64,000 nt of DNA, from positions 310,001 to 374,000 of the forward strand of contig JAYQIC010000007.1 of assembly GCA_038141425.1 (NCBI GenBank). The letters run 5' to 3'. The stretch's first letter is position 1. Every line of letters starts with the position of its first letter. Below the pieces are notes generated by a model. The model was given only the letters and a program-made list of their open reading frames with translations, ran no database searches and had not been told where the DNA came from. This document shows, piece after piece, positions 34,798-45,475 of this stretch. The stretch is from UBA7985 sp038141425 (GTDB lineage: Bacteria > Pseudomonadota > Alphaproteobacteria > UBA7985). Both the position numbers and the translations under genes were made by a program.

Positions 34798-35299
34798 TCT
34801 CCCAACCCCTGAATATCACTTTCTACAATCACCTTGTCCGCTGCGGTGATCCTTGGAGCGAATGGAAATTTTCGCTCGTCCAGTCTCCGACGCCTCGAAG
34901 GCAAAAACACGCGGGAACTGCGCCCTTTATGTGGCTTTCTAAAGCCAGCTGGGCGTCCGTCGGCGAACCGAGGACCCGAGCAGCCACTATAGGCCGCGCG
35001 ACACAAATCCCGCCATTTCAAATCATGCTATGCTTAGGCCGCGCTCTACGCGAATTCAAAAGTTTTGGGATAAAGCGGTGGATAAGGCTGTGGAAAGTGC
35101 CGAAAGGGGCATAACAGCGTGAACTTCGCCGGTACGAAAAACACCTTATGCGCGCCCCTTAACGAATCGACATAATAATATGCGCCCCCATATTGCAGCG
35201 CTCAAGTCTGATCTCAATCTGCGAAAATGTTGCACAGATGGCGTCATCGCCATTGCTTTAACCGCCACTGAAAGGTTTATTGCCAGTGCCGGTTTTGAG
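34798..35299. other. Intergenic region upstream of the S-layer-like gene and tRNA-Leu
   Basis: No convincing gene is seen in these 500 bases. The stretch near 34800-34990 must hold the promoter of the minus-strand surface-protein gene. The region is AT-richer than average between about 35020 and 35290. One sequence at 35078-35086 differs from a DnaA box by one base, but it is isolated. Confidence 0.5.
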
Positions 35300-35385
35300 G
35301 GCCCCTTGGCGGAATTGGTAGACGCTGCGGACTTAAAATCCGTTTTCCTTTGGAAGTGCCGGTTCGAGTCCGGCAGGGGCTACCA
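35300..35385 (+). tRNA. tRNA-Leu (anticodon TAA)
   Basis: GGCCCCT pairs with AGGGGCT, including a terminal G-T wobble as in other leucine tRNAs. The D-arm reads GCGGAATTGGTAGACGC, the anticodon loop is CTTAAAA, and there is a long variable arm and an encoded CCA. It is 86 bases long. Confidence 0.95.
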
Positions 35386-35415
35386 GCCGAACCGTGCCTG
35401 ACCTATAAGAGCCGC

Positions 35416-35883
35416 TCAGAAGATACCGGCCTCCACGCCCGCCGCGAGCGCCATCGCCGCTTCCTGCGCCTGCCCGATGAAGCCCTCATCCCAGCCGCCG
35501 TGCAGAATGGTCAGCGCGCTGATCGGACGCCAGCCTTGGGCGCCATAGATCCCCTCGAGCGCGCGCCGGGTGGCGGTGCCATCCAGACCGGCCCGGATCA
35601 GCGTCGCCACCGGCAGACCCGGCTTCTGCTCCAGCAGATCATCGTAACTGCGATCGAAGAAGTCCTTGGTCAGCCCGGCCATGTAACCGATGTTTTCCGT
35701 GGTCAGCAGCAGCATGCCATCCGCCGGCATCACGTCAGACGCCGTTGCATTCTGCGGCGCCAATACCCGCAGATCGACCCCCGCAAAGTCGGGCTGCGCC
35801 AGCGCATCCACAACAGCATCACGCAATCGCCGGGTATTGTCCGAGGGCGCATGGGCCAGAAACAAAATGTGCTTTGTGGTCAC
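35416..35883 (-). CDS. Flavodoxin-like / NAD(P)H-dependent oxidoreductase family protein
   Basis: This 155-residue protein has a flavodoxin-type Rossmann start (KHILFLAHAPSDNTRRLRDA), in which the APSDNT loop could hold FMN phosphate. DGMLLLTTENIGYMAGLTKDFFDR resembles the second flavin loop of WrbA/FMN-reductase proteins, and LHGGWDEGF lies near the end. It is probably a cytoplasmic flavoprotein, but substrate and partner are unknown. The frame is intact. It faces the adjacent tRNA-Leu 30 bases away. Confidence 0.8.
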   Translation of the reverse strand: MTTKHILFLAHAPSDNTRRLRDAVVDALAQPDFAGVDLRVLAPQNATASDVMPADGMLLLTTENIGYMAGLTKDFFDRSYDDLLEQKPGLPVATLIRAGLDGTATRRALEGIYGAQGWRPISALTILHGGWDEGFIGQAQEAAMALAAGVEAGIF

Positions 35884-36002
35884 GGGGCTACGGGCTCCTC
35901 CCCGGCCTGAGGGTCGTCGTGGGTGGTTCCGCCGCAGGGGTGGCCGGACGGTCGTCGAGGCCTACCTTATGGCAGCAGTACTGTTGGGGGAAGGACGCAA
36001 TC

Positions 36003-37012
36003 ATGCGGATCGTGCGCTGGCTGTTGATCGGCCTGATTACACTCATCACCGCCGAGGTCGCTCTGGCTCTCGCGCTGGTGGCCAATCTGCCGCGGATGAG
36101 CGCGGGTGAGATGGTGGAGGTCCGAGGTGAGCAGCTGCGGGTCATCGACGAGGGCGAAGGGCCAGCCGTGATCCTGCTGCACGCAGCAACGGCCCACGCG
36201 ACAGACATGGAAGTCAGCATCGCCGGCACCTTGCGTGCGCAGGGTTACCGCGTGATCTCGGTCGATCGACCCGGGCAGGGGTGGTCCAGCCTCAACGACC
36301 CCGCACTGATCCACCTCGATGCGCAGGGTGACCTGCTGGCCGAGTTGATGACCGTACTTAGGTTGCCGACGGCGACCGTTGTGGGCCATTCGCTGGGCGG
36401 GTCCGTGGCACTCGCCATGGGGCTTGATCACCCTGATCGCCTCGATGGTCTGGTGCTGATGTCCACGCCCACTTTCTCCTGGGATGAAGACCATTGGTGG
36501 GCATATCGCGCGACAGAACACCCTATTTTTGGTCGGATATTCTGCACTTTCGCAGTGCCAGTTATTGGCAGTTTGCTCATGGATGCAGGGGCAAGGGAGA
36601 CCTTTGCTCCCGACCCCATGCCCAAAGATTATGTGCAGGCGGCGGAAATCCGTCGACTGCTGAATCCGGGGTTTTCTGCGCCAATGCGAGGAGCCGATTG
36701 GTGCTGACCAGCGACCTGGCAGACATGGAGCCACGCTTTGCTGAGTTGTCGGTGCCACTGATGATCCTCATCGGTACAGAGGATCCGGTGGACAGCAGCT
36801 TCGCCGCACAGCCGCTCGCGGCTTTGTTGCCGGAGAGCGAACTGCACGAATTCGAGGGCGCCGGGCACGTGATCCACCACAGCCGTCAGGACGAAGTTCT
36901 CGCCCTACTGGGGGATTTCTGGCCCGACGCTAATCGCGCAGCTGCTGCCCAGCCACGCTGTCTAGCCACGCCGCATACGCGCGCCGTCGGGGTCGACCTA
37001 GCGGCGTGGTGA
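36003..37012 (+). CDS. Membrane-anchored alpha/beta hydrolase (frame break near 36700)
   Basis: This is a predicted esterase/lipase-type hydrolase with an N-terminal membrane anchor (MRIVRWLLIGLITLITAEVA). The oxyanion region is AVILLHAATAHATDME, the nucleophile elbow is VVGHSLGGSVALAMG, the acid is in LIGTEDPVD, and the catalytic His is in FEGAGHVIHHSR. The first frame stops near 36707; the acid and His lie in another frame that runs to 37012, so one indel is needed near 36700. The last 50 bases overlap the end of the convergent dehydrogenase gene, and the true C-terminus may be slightly shorter. Substrate not predictable. Confidence 0.82.
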
Positions 37013-39379
37013 TAATCCGCCGTCGCTCGCTCCCCTAGGATCTCGATGGTGAAGGCTGCGCCCTCGACCGCGCGGTCCGTGGGGACGAAGCCCAGTGCCA
37101 CCGATTGCTGGCTGTAGTGCGCGTACCCGCCAGACGTGACAAACCCGATCACTGCTTCGCCGTCGAAAACCGGCTCGTCAGCAACCACGTCAGCATCGAC
37201 GGCATCCACGGCGAAGGCGCAGAGCGTCCGCGCTGGTCCAGCAGCCTTTTCCGCCACCGCTGCTGCCTTGCCGATGAAGTCGACGGGTTTGCTGTAGGAG
37301 ACAAAGCGGTCCATGCCGGTTTCTGCCGGGCGGAAGTCCGGCCGGAACTCGCGCTGCCACGAGCCGAAGAACTTCTCCAGCCGCAGGCTCATCATCGCCC
37401 GCATGCCGAAGGGACGCATGCCGTGCGCGACCCCGGCTTCGGCCAACACGTGGTAAAGCCCGCACTGCTCGTCGGCGTTGACGTAGATCTCATAGCCCAG
37501 ATCGCCGGTGTAGCTGACCCGCTGCACCAACGCCTGATAGGGGCCGACGTCGATGGTGCGGGCGTCCATAAACCGCAGGGCCGCTGCTGATACGTCCGCC
37601 CGGGTGCAAGCGGCGAGCACGTCCCGGGCCTTAGGTCCGGCAATCTGGAAGCCGATCCGTCGGGTCGAAATATTCTCAAGCCGCAGGTTGTAGCCCGCCA
37701 GATGCTGCTCGAACCAGCGCATGTGGTAGGCCTGTGAGCCATAAGATGCCGTCAGCTGGAACCGGTCTTCGGCCAGCGCCGTCACGGTAAAGTCGCCGAT
37801 CAGTCGGGCGGAGGGGCTGAGCATGGGCGTCAGCGACAGCCGCCCAACCTCGGGGATACGCCCGGCCATGATCCAGTCGAGCCAGGCCCGGGCATCCGGC
37901 CCTTCGACCAGATACTTGCCGAAGTTATGGATTTCGTTGATGCCGACGGCCTCGCGCACCGCGCGGCATTCCTGCGCCGTCGCTTCAAAGGCGTTGGAGC
38001 GGCGGAATGACGGCGTCTCCAGCGCGGCTCCCCGGGCAGGGCGAAGTAGTTGACCGCTTCCATGCCGTAGTGGGCGCCAAAGACCGCCCCTTGCGCGTCC
38101 CAGATCTGGTAGGCCGGGGTAGTCTGGAAGGGTCGCATCACCGGCAGTTCCTCGTTCGGATAGCCCACGGAGAACCGGCGCTGGTAGTTCTCCCGCACCT
38201 TTTCCCGGGTGTAGGCCGGGGTGATCCAGTCGCCAAAGCGCGCCACGTCCATGGCGAAGACATCGCGGCTCGGTTCCCCCTCGACCATCCATTCGGCGAG
38301 GCTCAGGCCGACCCCGCCGCCCTGACTGAAGCCCGCCATCACGGCGACAGCGGTCCAGTAGTTCCTGAGGCCCGGCACCGGCCCGACCAGCGGGTTTCCG
38401 TCCGGGGCGAAGGTAAAGGGACCGTTGATGACGGTTTTGACGCCGGCCTGCGCCAGCACCGGGAAGCGGCGATAGGCGAATTCAACGGAATCGCTGATCC
38501 GGTCGAGCTGGTTGTCGAGCAGTTCGTGGCCGAAATTCAGCGGCGTGCCGTCCACCGCCCACGGGTCGCAGTTCTGCTCGTAAAAGCCGATGCAGAGGCC
38601 GCGCCCTTCCTGGCGCAGATAGCTCTCCCCTCCGGGTCCATGACGTGGGGCAGTTCTTCACCGCACTCGTAGACCTCCGGCAGCTCTTCGGTGATCAGGT
38701 ACTGGTGCTCCATGGGGTGCAGCGGCAGATAGAGGCCGGCGAGTGCACCGACTTCGCGGGCCCACAGCCCGGCGGCGTTGACCACGTGTTCGGCGTGGAT
38801 CGTGCCCTTCTCGGTCACCACGTCCCAGCTGCCATCCGGACGCGGGGTGGTGGCCAGCACCGGGCAGCGCAGCTCAATCTCCGCCCCGGCCATGCGCGCG
38901 GCCTTGGCGTAGGCGTGGGTGGTGCCTGAGGGGTCGAGGTGGCCGTCCAACGGATCGAACAGCGCCGCCAGCACACCGTCGGTGTTTGTAATGGGTGAGA
39001 GCTTTTTGATCTCATCCGGGCCGATGATCTCAGTTTCCAGGCCCATGTAGCGGTGCTTGGCACGCTCGGCCTTGATGAAATCCAGTCGGTCGGGCGTTCC
39101 GGCCAGTGTCACCCCGCCGACGTGGTGCAGGCCGCAGCTCATGCCGGTGATCTCCTCCAGCTCCTTGTAGAGCCGGATCGTGTAGCCCTGCAGCGCCGCC
39201 ATATTGGTATCGGCGTTGAGGGTATGGAACCCGCCAGCTGCGTGCCAGGTCGAGCCCGAGGTCAGCTCATCCCGTTCGATCAGCATGATGTCGGTCCAGC
39301 CCATCTTCGTCAGATGATAGAGCACCGAACAACCGACGACACCGCCGCCGATGACAACAACTTTCGCAGAGGTTTTCAT
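36962..39379 (-). CDS. Dimethylglycine/sarcosine dehydrogenase-type flavoprotein (FAD + GcvT domains; frame breaks)
   Basis: The enzyme oxidatively demethylates a methylated glycine and passes the C1 unit to folate. The N-terminal half is a DAO-type FAD domain (KVVVIGGGVVGCSVLYHLTK). SGSTWHAAGG carries His46 at the site of covalent FAD attachment known from mitochondrial homologues. The second half is a GcvT-like folate domain (EAVGINEIHNFGKYLVEGPD, SYTGDLGYEIYV, RLEKFFGSW) and a C-terminal barrel. The corrected end reads VDPDGARMRRG. Frame changes lie near 38640, 38030 and 37010-37030. About 805 residues is normal for the family. It follows the BMP transporter genes on the same strand but after a terminator. 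Dimethylglycine versus sarcosine specificity cannot be assigned. Confidence 0.87.
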
Positions 39380-39489
39380 GAGGAAATATCCCGGACACCA
39401 GATCAGAAATCGCCTTCATTCAAAGCCTTTCTGCGCTGCGCGTCCAGCCCGGAACGACGCGCTCGCGTCTATCGGCCAAGCGGGCAGCA

Positions 39490-39522
39490 AAAGCCCCGGC
39501 GGAAGGACCACCGGGGCTCTTG
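39490..39522 (-). terminator. Rho-independent terminator after the BMP binding-protein gene
   Basis: AGCCCCGG and CCGGGGCT flank a loop of about 13 bases, and the minus strand then has a T-run. It lies about 25 bases past the BMP stop and before the dehydrogenase start, so it would separate or attenuate the two units. Confidence 0.75.
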
Positions 39523-39545
39523 TTCGGCTCTCAGTCGCGCGAGGC

Positions 39546-40643
39546 TTACTGAGGAATGGTGCCGTCGATCCCCTGGATGTACCAGTTCATGCCGAGCAGC
39601 GTGCCGTCGGTGAGGTGAGCCTCGCCGTTGGCACAGTCTTCAGCAAGGTTCCCGTCCTGCATGTAGATAGGGCACGGGAAGGAGTGACGGTCACCTGCAG
39701 CCAGGGCTGCTTCGATCGCCTTGGCTTCGGCCATCACGTCGGCTGGCATGTTGTCGTAGTCAGCAAGGTGAACCATGCCGACTTCGCCGCCCATGCCGTC
39801 CTTGGTGAAGCCCCACCAGCTGTCCTGCGATTCCCACGTGCCGTTGGCAACTGCCATAGCGCGCTCGACGTAGTAGCTGTCCCAGTCATCCACGGTGGAG
39901 ACGAGGTGAGCGGTCTCGCCGAAGCGGGACATGTTGGACGCCTGGCCGTAAGCCTTCACACCGTTGGCTTCTGCGATCTGCATCGGAGCCGGTGAGTCGG
40001 TGTGCGCTGCGATGATGTCAGCGCCGTTGTCGATCAGGGCCTGAGCGGCAGCCGCTTCCTTGGCCGGGTCGAACCAGGTGAAGACCCAGACGATCTCAAC
40101 TTCAACGTCGGGATTGTGCTTCTTGGCCTCAAGCATGAAGGCGTTGATGCCACGGATTACTTCCGGGATCGGGAACGAAGCGATGTAACCGATCTTGTTG
40201 GACTCGGTGATGTTTGCAGCGATGTAGCCCTGAACCACGCGGCCTTCGTAGAAGCGGCCACTGTAGGTCGAGACGTTTTCGTGGGCGCGGATGTAGCCGG
40301 TCGCGTGCTCGAACTTAACGTCCGGGTAGTTGCCGGCGACTTCGTTGGTCGCGTCCATGAAACCGAAGGAGGTGGTGAAGATCAGGTCGTGGCCGGTCTC
40401 AGCCAGCTGGGTGATGGCTTCAACAGCCTCAGGACCTTCTGGCACGTTCTCCAGAGCGGTCGTGGTGAAGCCGTCCATGGCTTCGACGGCCTGACGGCCG
40501 ATGTCGTGGCGGTAGGTCCAGCCGAGGTCACCGGGAGGGCCTACGTAAATGAAGCCGACTTTGGTCTCGGCTTGTGCAGGGGTTGCGACGACAGCACCGA
40601 AAGTCAGCGCAGACGCCAGGAGGGTCGTAAGAGCACGGTTCAT
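39546..40643 (-). CDS. BMP-family ABC transporter substrate-binding protein
   Basis: This periplasmic solute-binding protein belongs to the PnrA/Med (basic membrane protein) family, whose characterised members bind nucleosides or purines. The signal peptide MNRALTTLLASALTFGAVV ends at about residue 25 (PAQA). Family segments are VGFIYVGPPGDLGWTYRHD, ENVPEGPEAVEAITQLAE, GRFYEGRVVQGYIAANITES and IIAAHTDSPAPMQIAE. It is 365 residues and intact. An AGGAG box precedes the ATG. It is the last gene of an ATPase-permease-permease-binding-protein run. Confidence 0.93.
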   Translation of the reverse strand: MNRALTTLLASALTFGAVVATPAQAETKVGFIYVGPPGDLGWTYRHDIGRQAVEAMDGFTTTALENVPEGPEAVEAITQLAETGHDLIFTTSFGFMDATNEVAGNYPDVKFEHATGYIRAHENVSTYSGRFYEGRVVQGYIAANITESNKIGYIASFPIPEVIRGINAFMLEAKKHNPDVEVEIVWVFTWFDPAKEAAAAQALIDNGADIIAAHTDSPAPMQIAEANGVKAYGQASNMSRFGETAHLVSTVDDWDSYYVERAMAVANGTWESQDSWWGFTKDGMGGEVGMVHLADYDNMPADVMAEAKAIEAALAAGDRHSFPCPIYMQDGNLAEDCANGEAHLTDGTLLGMNWYIQGIDGTIPQ

Positions 40644-40700
40644 TGAGTTTCTCCTATATTGGTCTCAACGTGCGGAAGGGAGGACATGTGCAATCCCCCC

Positions 40701-41715
40701 TCAGGATCTTGGTTCGAAGGCCTGCCCGAGGCTGGCCGGAGCGTTGCGTCGGATCATCACCGGGTTGCGGGAGATCAGGACAAGGACAACGACTGGCACG
40801 ATGTAGGGCAGGGCCGTCAAGAAATAGGATAGTTCGAGCGACATGTTAGAAAAGATCGCCTTCAATCTTGGCTCCAGCGCGAGCACAATGCCGAAAATGT
40901 AGGCACCCAGCAGCACGCGGCCCGGTCGCCAAGTTGCAAGAATCAGGGCGAGGGCGAGCCACCCCTTGCCCACGGTGATCCCTTCGGTCCATTTCGGCGC
41001 AATCTGAGCGATGACGATGAAGGCGCCGGCGAGGCCGGCCATGGCGCCGCCGAACATGATCGTCAGCATGCGCACCAGAATGACGGGGTAGCCCAGCGCG
41101 TAGGCGGAATGGTGGTTCTCACCCACCGCGCGGACGACCAGCCCGGCACGGGTGTGGCTGAGGAAGTACCAGACCGCGACCAGCATCACGAAGGAGAACG
41201 GCACCAGCAGGTTCTGCGCGAACAGCAGCGGTCCCAACAGAGGCACGTCGCCCCAGCTCTCCGGGAACAGCGCGGGCACTTTGGCAACGATGGCGGCGGT
41301 GTAGTCCACGCCGAAAAAAGTTGCCGCCCAGCGAGTTCGACAGGCCAGCGCCGAGGACGGTCAGGCCCAGCCCGGCGGCGATATGGTTGGCGCGGAAATG
41401 CTGTGTCAGAAAGCCGAACACCGCTGCCGCGGCAGCGCCGACCACGGCTGCAACCAGCAGCGCGCCGAGATACTGAAGCTGGTTCACAGAGGTGTCTGAG
41501 GCAAAGCAAACGCCATCGAGCTCGAGCGTGCAGATCGAGGTCTGCAGCTGGTACAGCGCGATGAACCCAGCGAGGCCACCGATCAGCATCATGCCCTCGA
41601 CCCCGAGGTTGATCACGCCCGACTTCTCCACCACCAGTTCACCGATGGCGGCGAGCAGCAACGGCGTGGCGAGCAGCATGGAGGCTGCGAGGATCTGGAT
41701 GATCAGCACGCTCAT
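40701..41715 (-). CDS. ABC transporter permease, BMP-type system, second subunit (frame break near 41320)
   Basis: This is an inner-membrane permease of the BPD_transp_2 (nucleoside/branched-chain amino acid) class. It starts MSVLIIQILAASMLLATPLL and carries the family segment GELVVEKSGVINLGVEGMML. Later come SHTRAGLVVRAVGENHHSAY, the loop that contacts the ATPase, and LATWRPGRVLLGAYIFG. It has eight or more hydrophobic segments. One frame change near 41320 follows LSNSLGGNFF. About 337 residues is normal. Its ATG overlaps the stop of the first permease by 4 bases. Confidence 0.9.
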
Positions 41716-42811
41716 GACGCGGTCCTCTCGCTGAGCAGCGCCTGCGTGCCGAAGACGACCCGGTAGCGGGCGAGGAAGGCGGTGCCGAGCACGGCGAACA
41801 GGGCGGTGACCTGCACCAGATCGGCGACTGCGTCGTCGACCCCGCTGGCCGACTGCACGTAGGTTGCGCCGACGTTGACGTAGGAGATCAGGAAGGCGGC
41901 AGCGACGATCCCGATTGGGTGCAGGCGGCCGAGAAAGGCGATGACGATGGCGGTAAAGCCCAGGCCGTTGAGGTAGTTTTCCGACTGGATCAACTTGCCG
42001 GTCTCGGCGCTGAGGTAGATCGCCCCGGCGAGCCCGGCCATGGCGCCGGAAATGATGAATGACAGCCAGATGGTCATATTGGGCGAGAACCCGGCGAACC
42101 GCTGCGCGCGCGGCGTGTTCTGTGCAACCCGGAGGCTATAGCCAAAGATCGTGAACAGCACGATGAAGGCCAGCACCAGAATGGCACCGCCGCTGATCAC
42201 CACACCCCAGTGCAGGTCGGTCCGGTCGATGATGGAGACGATCTGCAGGCTCTGGTGGATCGGGTCACTCTCCGCCTGCCCGGCTTTTGGGTCACCCTTC
42301 CACGGGCCGGTGGTCACGTAGTTCAGGACATTGGCGGCGACGTAGACCAGCATCAGGGAGACCAGCAGCTCGTTAGTGTTGGCGATGACCCGCAGCGCGG
42401 CCGGGATCAGTGCCCATAGCACACCGCCCAGAACGCCGAAGGCGAGCATGACCGGCAGGAACCAGACGGTGTCGGGCATGCCGCAGATCAGATAGCCCGC
42501 GAAAGCCGCGATCGAGCCGAAGGCAAACTGGCCCTCCGCGCCGATATTCCAGACGTTGGCCCGAAAACCGATCGACAGCCCGACCGCAATCACGGCGAGA
42601 TAGGATGTCTTCTGCAAGACAAAGCCCCACTGCACGGATGCGGTCCGCGCCTGCCACGGGAAGGTCAGCAGTGTCCAGATATCCGACAGCGGCTCTTCCG
42701 ACATGGCCAGCATGACCATAAAGCCGACGACAATCGTCAGCGCCAGCGCGATCAGCAGCGGGAACACCGTGGGCCAGAAGCCGAATTGCGTGCGGGGACG
42801 AGACGGATCAT
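41712..42811 (-). CDS. ABC transporter permease, BMP-type system, first subunit
   Basis: This partner permease of the same system is a polytopic protein with FGFWPTVFPLLIALALTIVV at the start, GLSIGFRANVWNIGAEGQFA (family signature) and SLRVAQNTPRAQRFAGFSPN (ATPase contact). I place the start at the ATG at 42811, which forms ATGA with the ATPase stop and needs one indel near 42795 to reach the main frame (giving MIRLVP then RTQFGF). The alternative is an in-frame ATG at 42857 inside the ATPase gene. About 366 residues. Confidence 0.88.
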
Positions 42812-44323
42812 GCCGCGCGCTCCTCTGTCTGGCTCGCCGTGTCCGGGCCGTCGGCATCGCCGGTCATCGCGACACCAAGTGTTTTCTGCCGTCCAGTCCG
42901 CCGTGGGGCGGGTTTCTGACAGCACACCGTGGTTCAGCACGCACAGCCGGTCGGCGAGGTCGAATAGCTCGTCCAGATCCTGCGAGATCACAAGGACCGC
43001 TGAACCAGCCTCCGCCAAGGCCTTGAGCCGGTCGCGAATGTTGGTGGCCGAGCCCATATCCACGCCCCAGGTCGGCTGGTTGACCACCAGTACGCTGGGG
43101 TTCTTGATCAACTCGCGGCCGACGATGAATTTCTGCAGATTACCGCCCGACAGGCTGCTGGCCCGGCCGGTGACCCCGGCGTGACGGACGTCGTATCCTT
43201 CGCAGATTTCTTCGCTGTGCTCACGGGTGCGGTTCCAGTCGACGAGACCGCGGCGCTGAAAGCCCTCGGTCTGGATGTTAGACAGGAGAGTGTTGTCGAT
43301 CAGGCTGAAGTCAGGCACTGCGGCGTGTCCCAGCCGCTCTTCGGGGACAAAGGCAGCTCCCATCTGGCGGCGCTCGCCGGGGCCAAGGCGTCCGACAGGC
43401 TGCCCGTGCACGGAAATGGTGCCGGCGTCCGGCGCCAGCGTCTCACCGGACAGCACGGCGTAGAGCGCTTCCTGCCCGTTCCCGGCAACCCCGGCCACGC
43501 CGACGATCTCACCACCGCGAACCTCCAGCGCAGGAATGCGCACCTCACCGCTGTTCAGCCCGCTGACTGACAGTGCGAGTTCGCCGATCTTCTGCTTGGC
43601 CTTGCGGGCAGGGACAGGGCGGATGCCGATCATCATTTCTGCGATTTCTTCGGCGGACTTTTCCGCAGGGACGCAGGTGGCGACCACTTTGCCCCCGCGC
43701 AGGATCGTAGCGCGGTCACAGAGGGCGCGCACTTCGTTGAGCTTGTGGGAAATGAACACCAGCCCGCGGCCTTCATCGCGCAGCAGGCGCAGCGTCGCGA
43801 ACAGGGCGTCAGCCTCCTGCGGGGTCAGCACCGAAGTGGGCTCGTCGAGGATCAGCAACTGTGGCTCGCCGAGCAGGGCGCGGACAATCTCGATCCGCTG
43901 TTTCTCACCGGCGGAGAGGGTAAAGACCAGCGCGTCAGGGTTGAGCGGCAGGCCGTACTTCTCCGACATTTCGCGGATACGGTCGCGCTGGGCGTCGTCG
44001 AACTCGTGACCCAGCCCGAGGGCGACATTTTCGCCCACCGACATGCCATCGAACAGGGCGAAGTGCTGGTGAACCATGCCGATGCCCAGCGCTTTCGATG
44101 CCTGCGGCGAGGCTATGCCGGTCTCATCGCCTTTCCAGATAATGCGCCCGCCGTCGGGCTTGGTCTGACCGGACAGCACCTTCATTAGTGTCGATTTACC
44201 GGCCCCGTTTTCGCCGAGCAGGGCGTGGATCTCACCGGGCTGCACGTCAAAGTCCACGGCGTCATTAGCCAGCACGCCGGGGTAGGCTTTGGTGATGCTC
44301 TCGAGTGAAAGGAGGCCGGTCAT
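42808..44323 (-). CDS. ABC transporter ATP-binding protein, BMP-type system (frame break near 42885)
   Basis: This is a double-cassette ATPase as in nucleoside and sugar importers. The first cassette has Walker A GENGAGKST at residues 37-45, signature TLSAGEKQRIEIVRALL and Walker B LLILDEPTSVLT. The second keeps the LSGGNLQKFIVGREL signature and LVVNQPTWGVDMG, and, as usual for these proteins, a degenerate Walker A (GVAGNGQEALY). A frame change near 42885 moves the C-terminus to LGVAMTGDADGPDT and a TGA at 42808 that overlaps the permease ATG. First gene of the operon. Confidence 0.91.
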
Positions 44324-44545
44324 CGCCCAGCTGTGCCTCTACAAATCCGTCTGAATGGTCGAAGGCTATAACGTACAGGACCTGTTTGCGCGATAGTCTG
44401 CCTGTGGATGGATTACAGAATTTCGGCGACAGTCCTGAAGCGCGAGAAAGGCGCTATCCCGCGTGGCTGAAATCGCCTACACATCCCTCACTGGTACGGT
44501 GCCTCAGGGCGTGTTCGGCCCCATGGATTTCGCCTGAGGAGAGTT

Positions 44546-45469
44546 ATGAATCCCCGCTTTCTTGGCTACGGCTTCGCCATTCTGGGTGTGCTGATCATCT
44601 CGCCTGATTCTGCGCTGATTCGCAAAGTCGGCATGGATCCGGCCGCCTTGCTGTTCTGGCGGGGCTTTGGGATCTTCGTGGTCTCGGCCGTCCTGTCGGT
44701 GCTGTGGTACCGGGGGCGCCTGTGGTCCTATTTCACCGAGGTCCGGCGTTCTGGGCCTACTGATTGCCCTGTTTTCTTCATATCCACCTGCTCGTTCGTC
44801 TACTCGGCGGTGACGCTCAATCCGATCATACTGGTTATTTTCGTGGCACTGGGTCCAGTGTCGGGCGCGGTGTTTTCAATCATCCTGCTCAACGAGCCAC
44901 CACGACCGGCGGTGTGGATCGCCATCGGCCTGTCGTTCCTCGGCATGGTGATCGTGGTCTGGGGCGAGATGCACGGCGCGGGAACGCTCGAACAGCTGCG
45001 CACGGGCCAGCGCCCGAACGTGCCCGGACCGCTGAGCCTGCTGGCGCTCATCCTGGTGCCGACGCTGCTCGGTCTGGGCTTCACCCTCGCCCGCAAGCTT
45101 AAGCAGCCCAACGTCTGGCCTTCCAACGCGCTGGCCGGGGTGATGGCGATGTCGATCATGCCCTTCATCGCGCCGTCGCTGGTCGTGCCCAGCGGCATCT
45201 TCTGGGAGTTCTGGTTTCTGGTGATCTTCGTCTCGGGCGTGAGCTTCATCCTGATCACGCTGGCGCCGAAGTTCATTTCATCGGCCGAAACCAGCCTCGT
45301 GTTCCTGCTCGAAACCGTGCTGGGCTCACTGTGGATCTGGGGCCTGTTGGGGCAGCGTCCCGAGGGCCATGAAATTGCCGGTGGGGCGGTGGTGACGCTG
45401 GCGGTGATCGTGGTGGTGGTCTCTGCGGCACGGCAGAGGTCATCGACCTCGACGCTGCCCCCGACTTAG
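44546..45469 (+). CDS. EamA/DMT-superfamily transporter
   Basis: This inner-membrane drug/metabolite transporter, with ten hydrophobic segments in two EamA repeats, begins MNPRFLGYGFAILGVLIIS. Conserved signs are LFWRGFGIFVVSAVLS, ALGPVSGAVFSIILLNEPP and a second-repeat end SLVFLLETVLGSLWIWGLL. Between about 44750 and 44785 the frame seems to slip out and back, because the neighbouring frame reads GLLIALFSS, a better helix. A GAGGAGAG box precedes the ATG. 307 residues. It diverges from the BMP operon with 222 bases between. Substrate unknown. Confidence 0.88.
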   Translation: MNPRFLGYGFAILGVLIISPDSALIRKVGMDPAALLFWRGFGIFVVSAVLSVLWYRGRLWSYFTEVRRSGPTDCPVFFISTCSFVYSAVTLNPIILVIFVALGPVSGAVFSIILLNEPPRPAVWIAIGLSFLGMVIVVWGEMHGAGTLEQLRTGQRPNVPGPLSLLALILVPTLLGLGFTLARKLKQPNVWPSNALAGVMAMSIMPFIAPSLVVPSGIFWEFWFLVIFVSGVSFILITLAPKFISSAETSLVFLLETVLGSLWIWGLLGQRPEGHEIAGGAVVTLAVIVVVVSAARQRSSTSTLPPT

Positions 45470-45475
45470 CCGGCG

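Noticed and set aside
35078..35090. DnaA-box-like sequence upstream of tRNA-Leu
   Set aside because: One box with a mismatch, no cluster, no AT-rich unwinding element and no dnaA or parAB nearby; not enough to propose an origin.
42752..42857. Long overlap of the ABC ATPase with the first permease gene
   Set aside because: With one indel in each gene both resolve to a standard 4-base ATGA overlap at 42808-42811.
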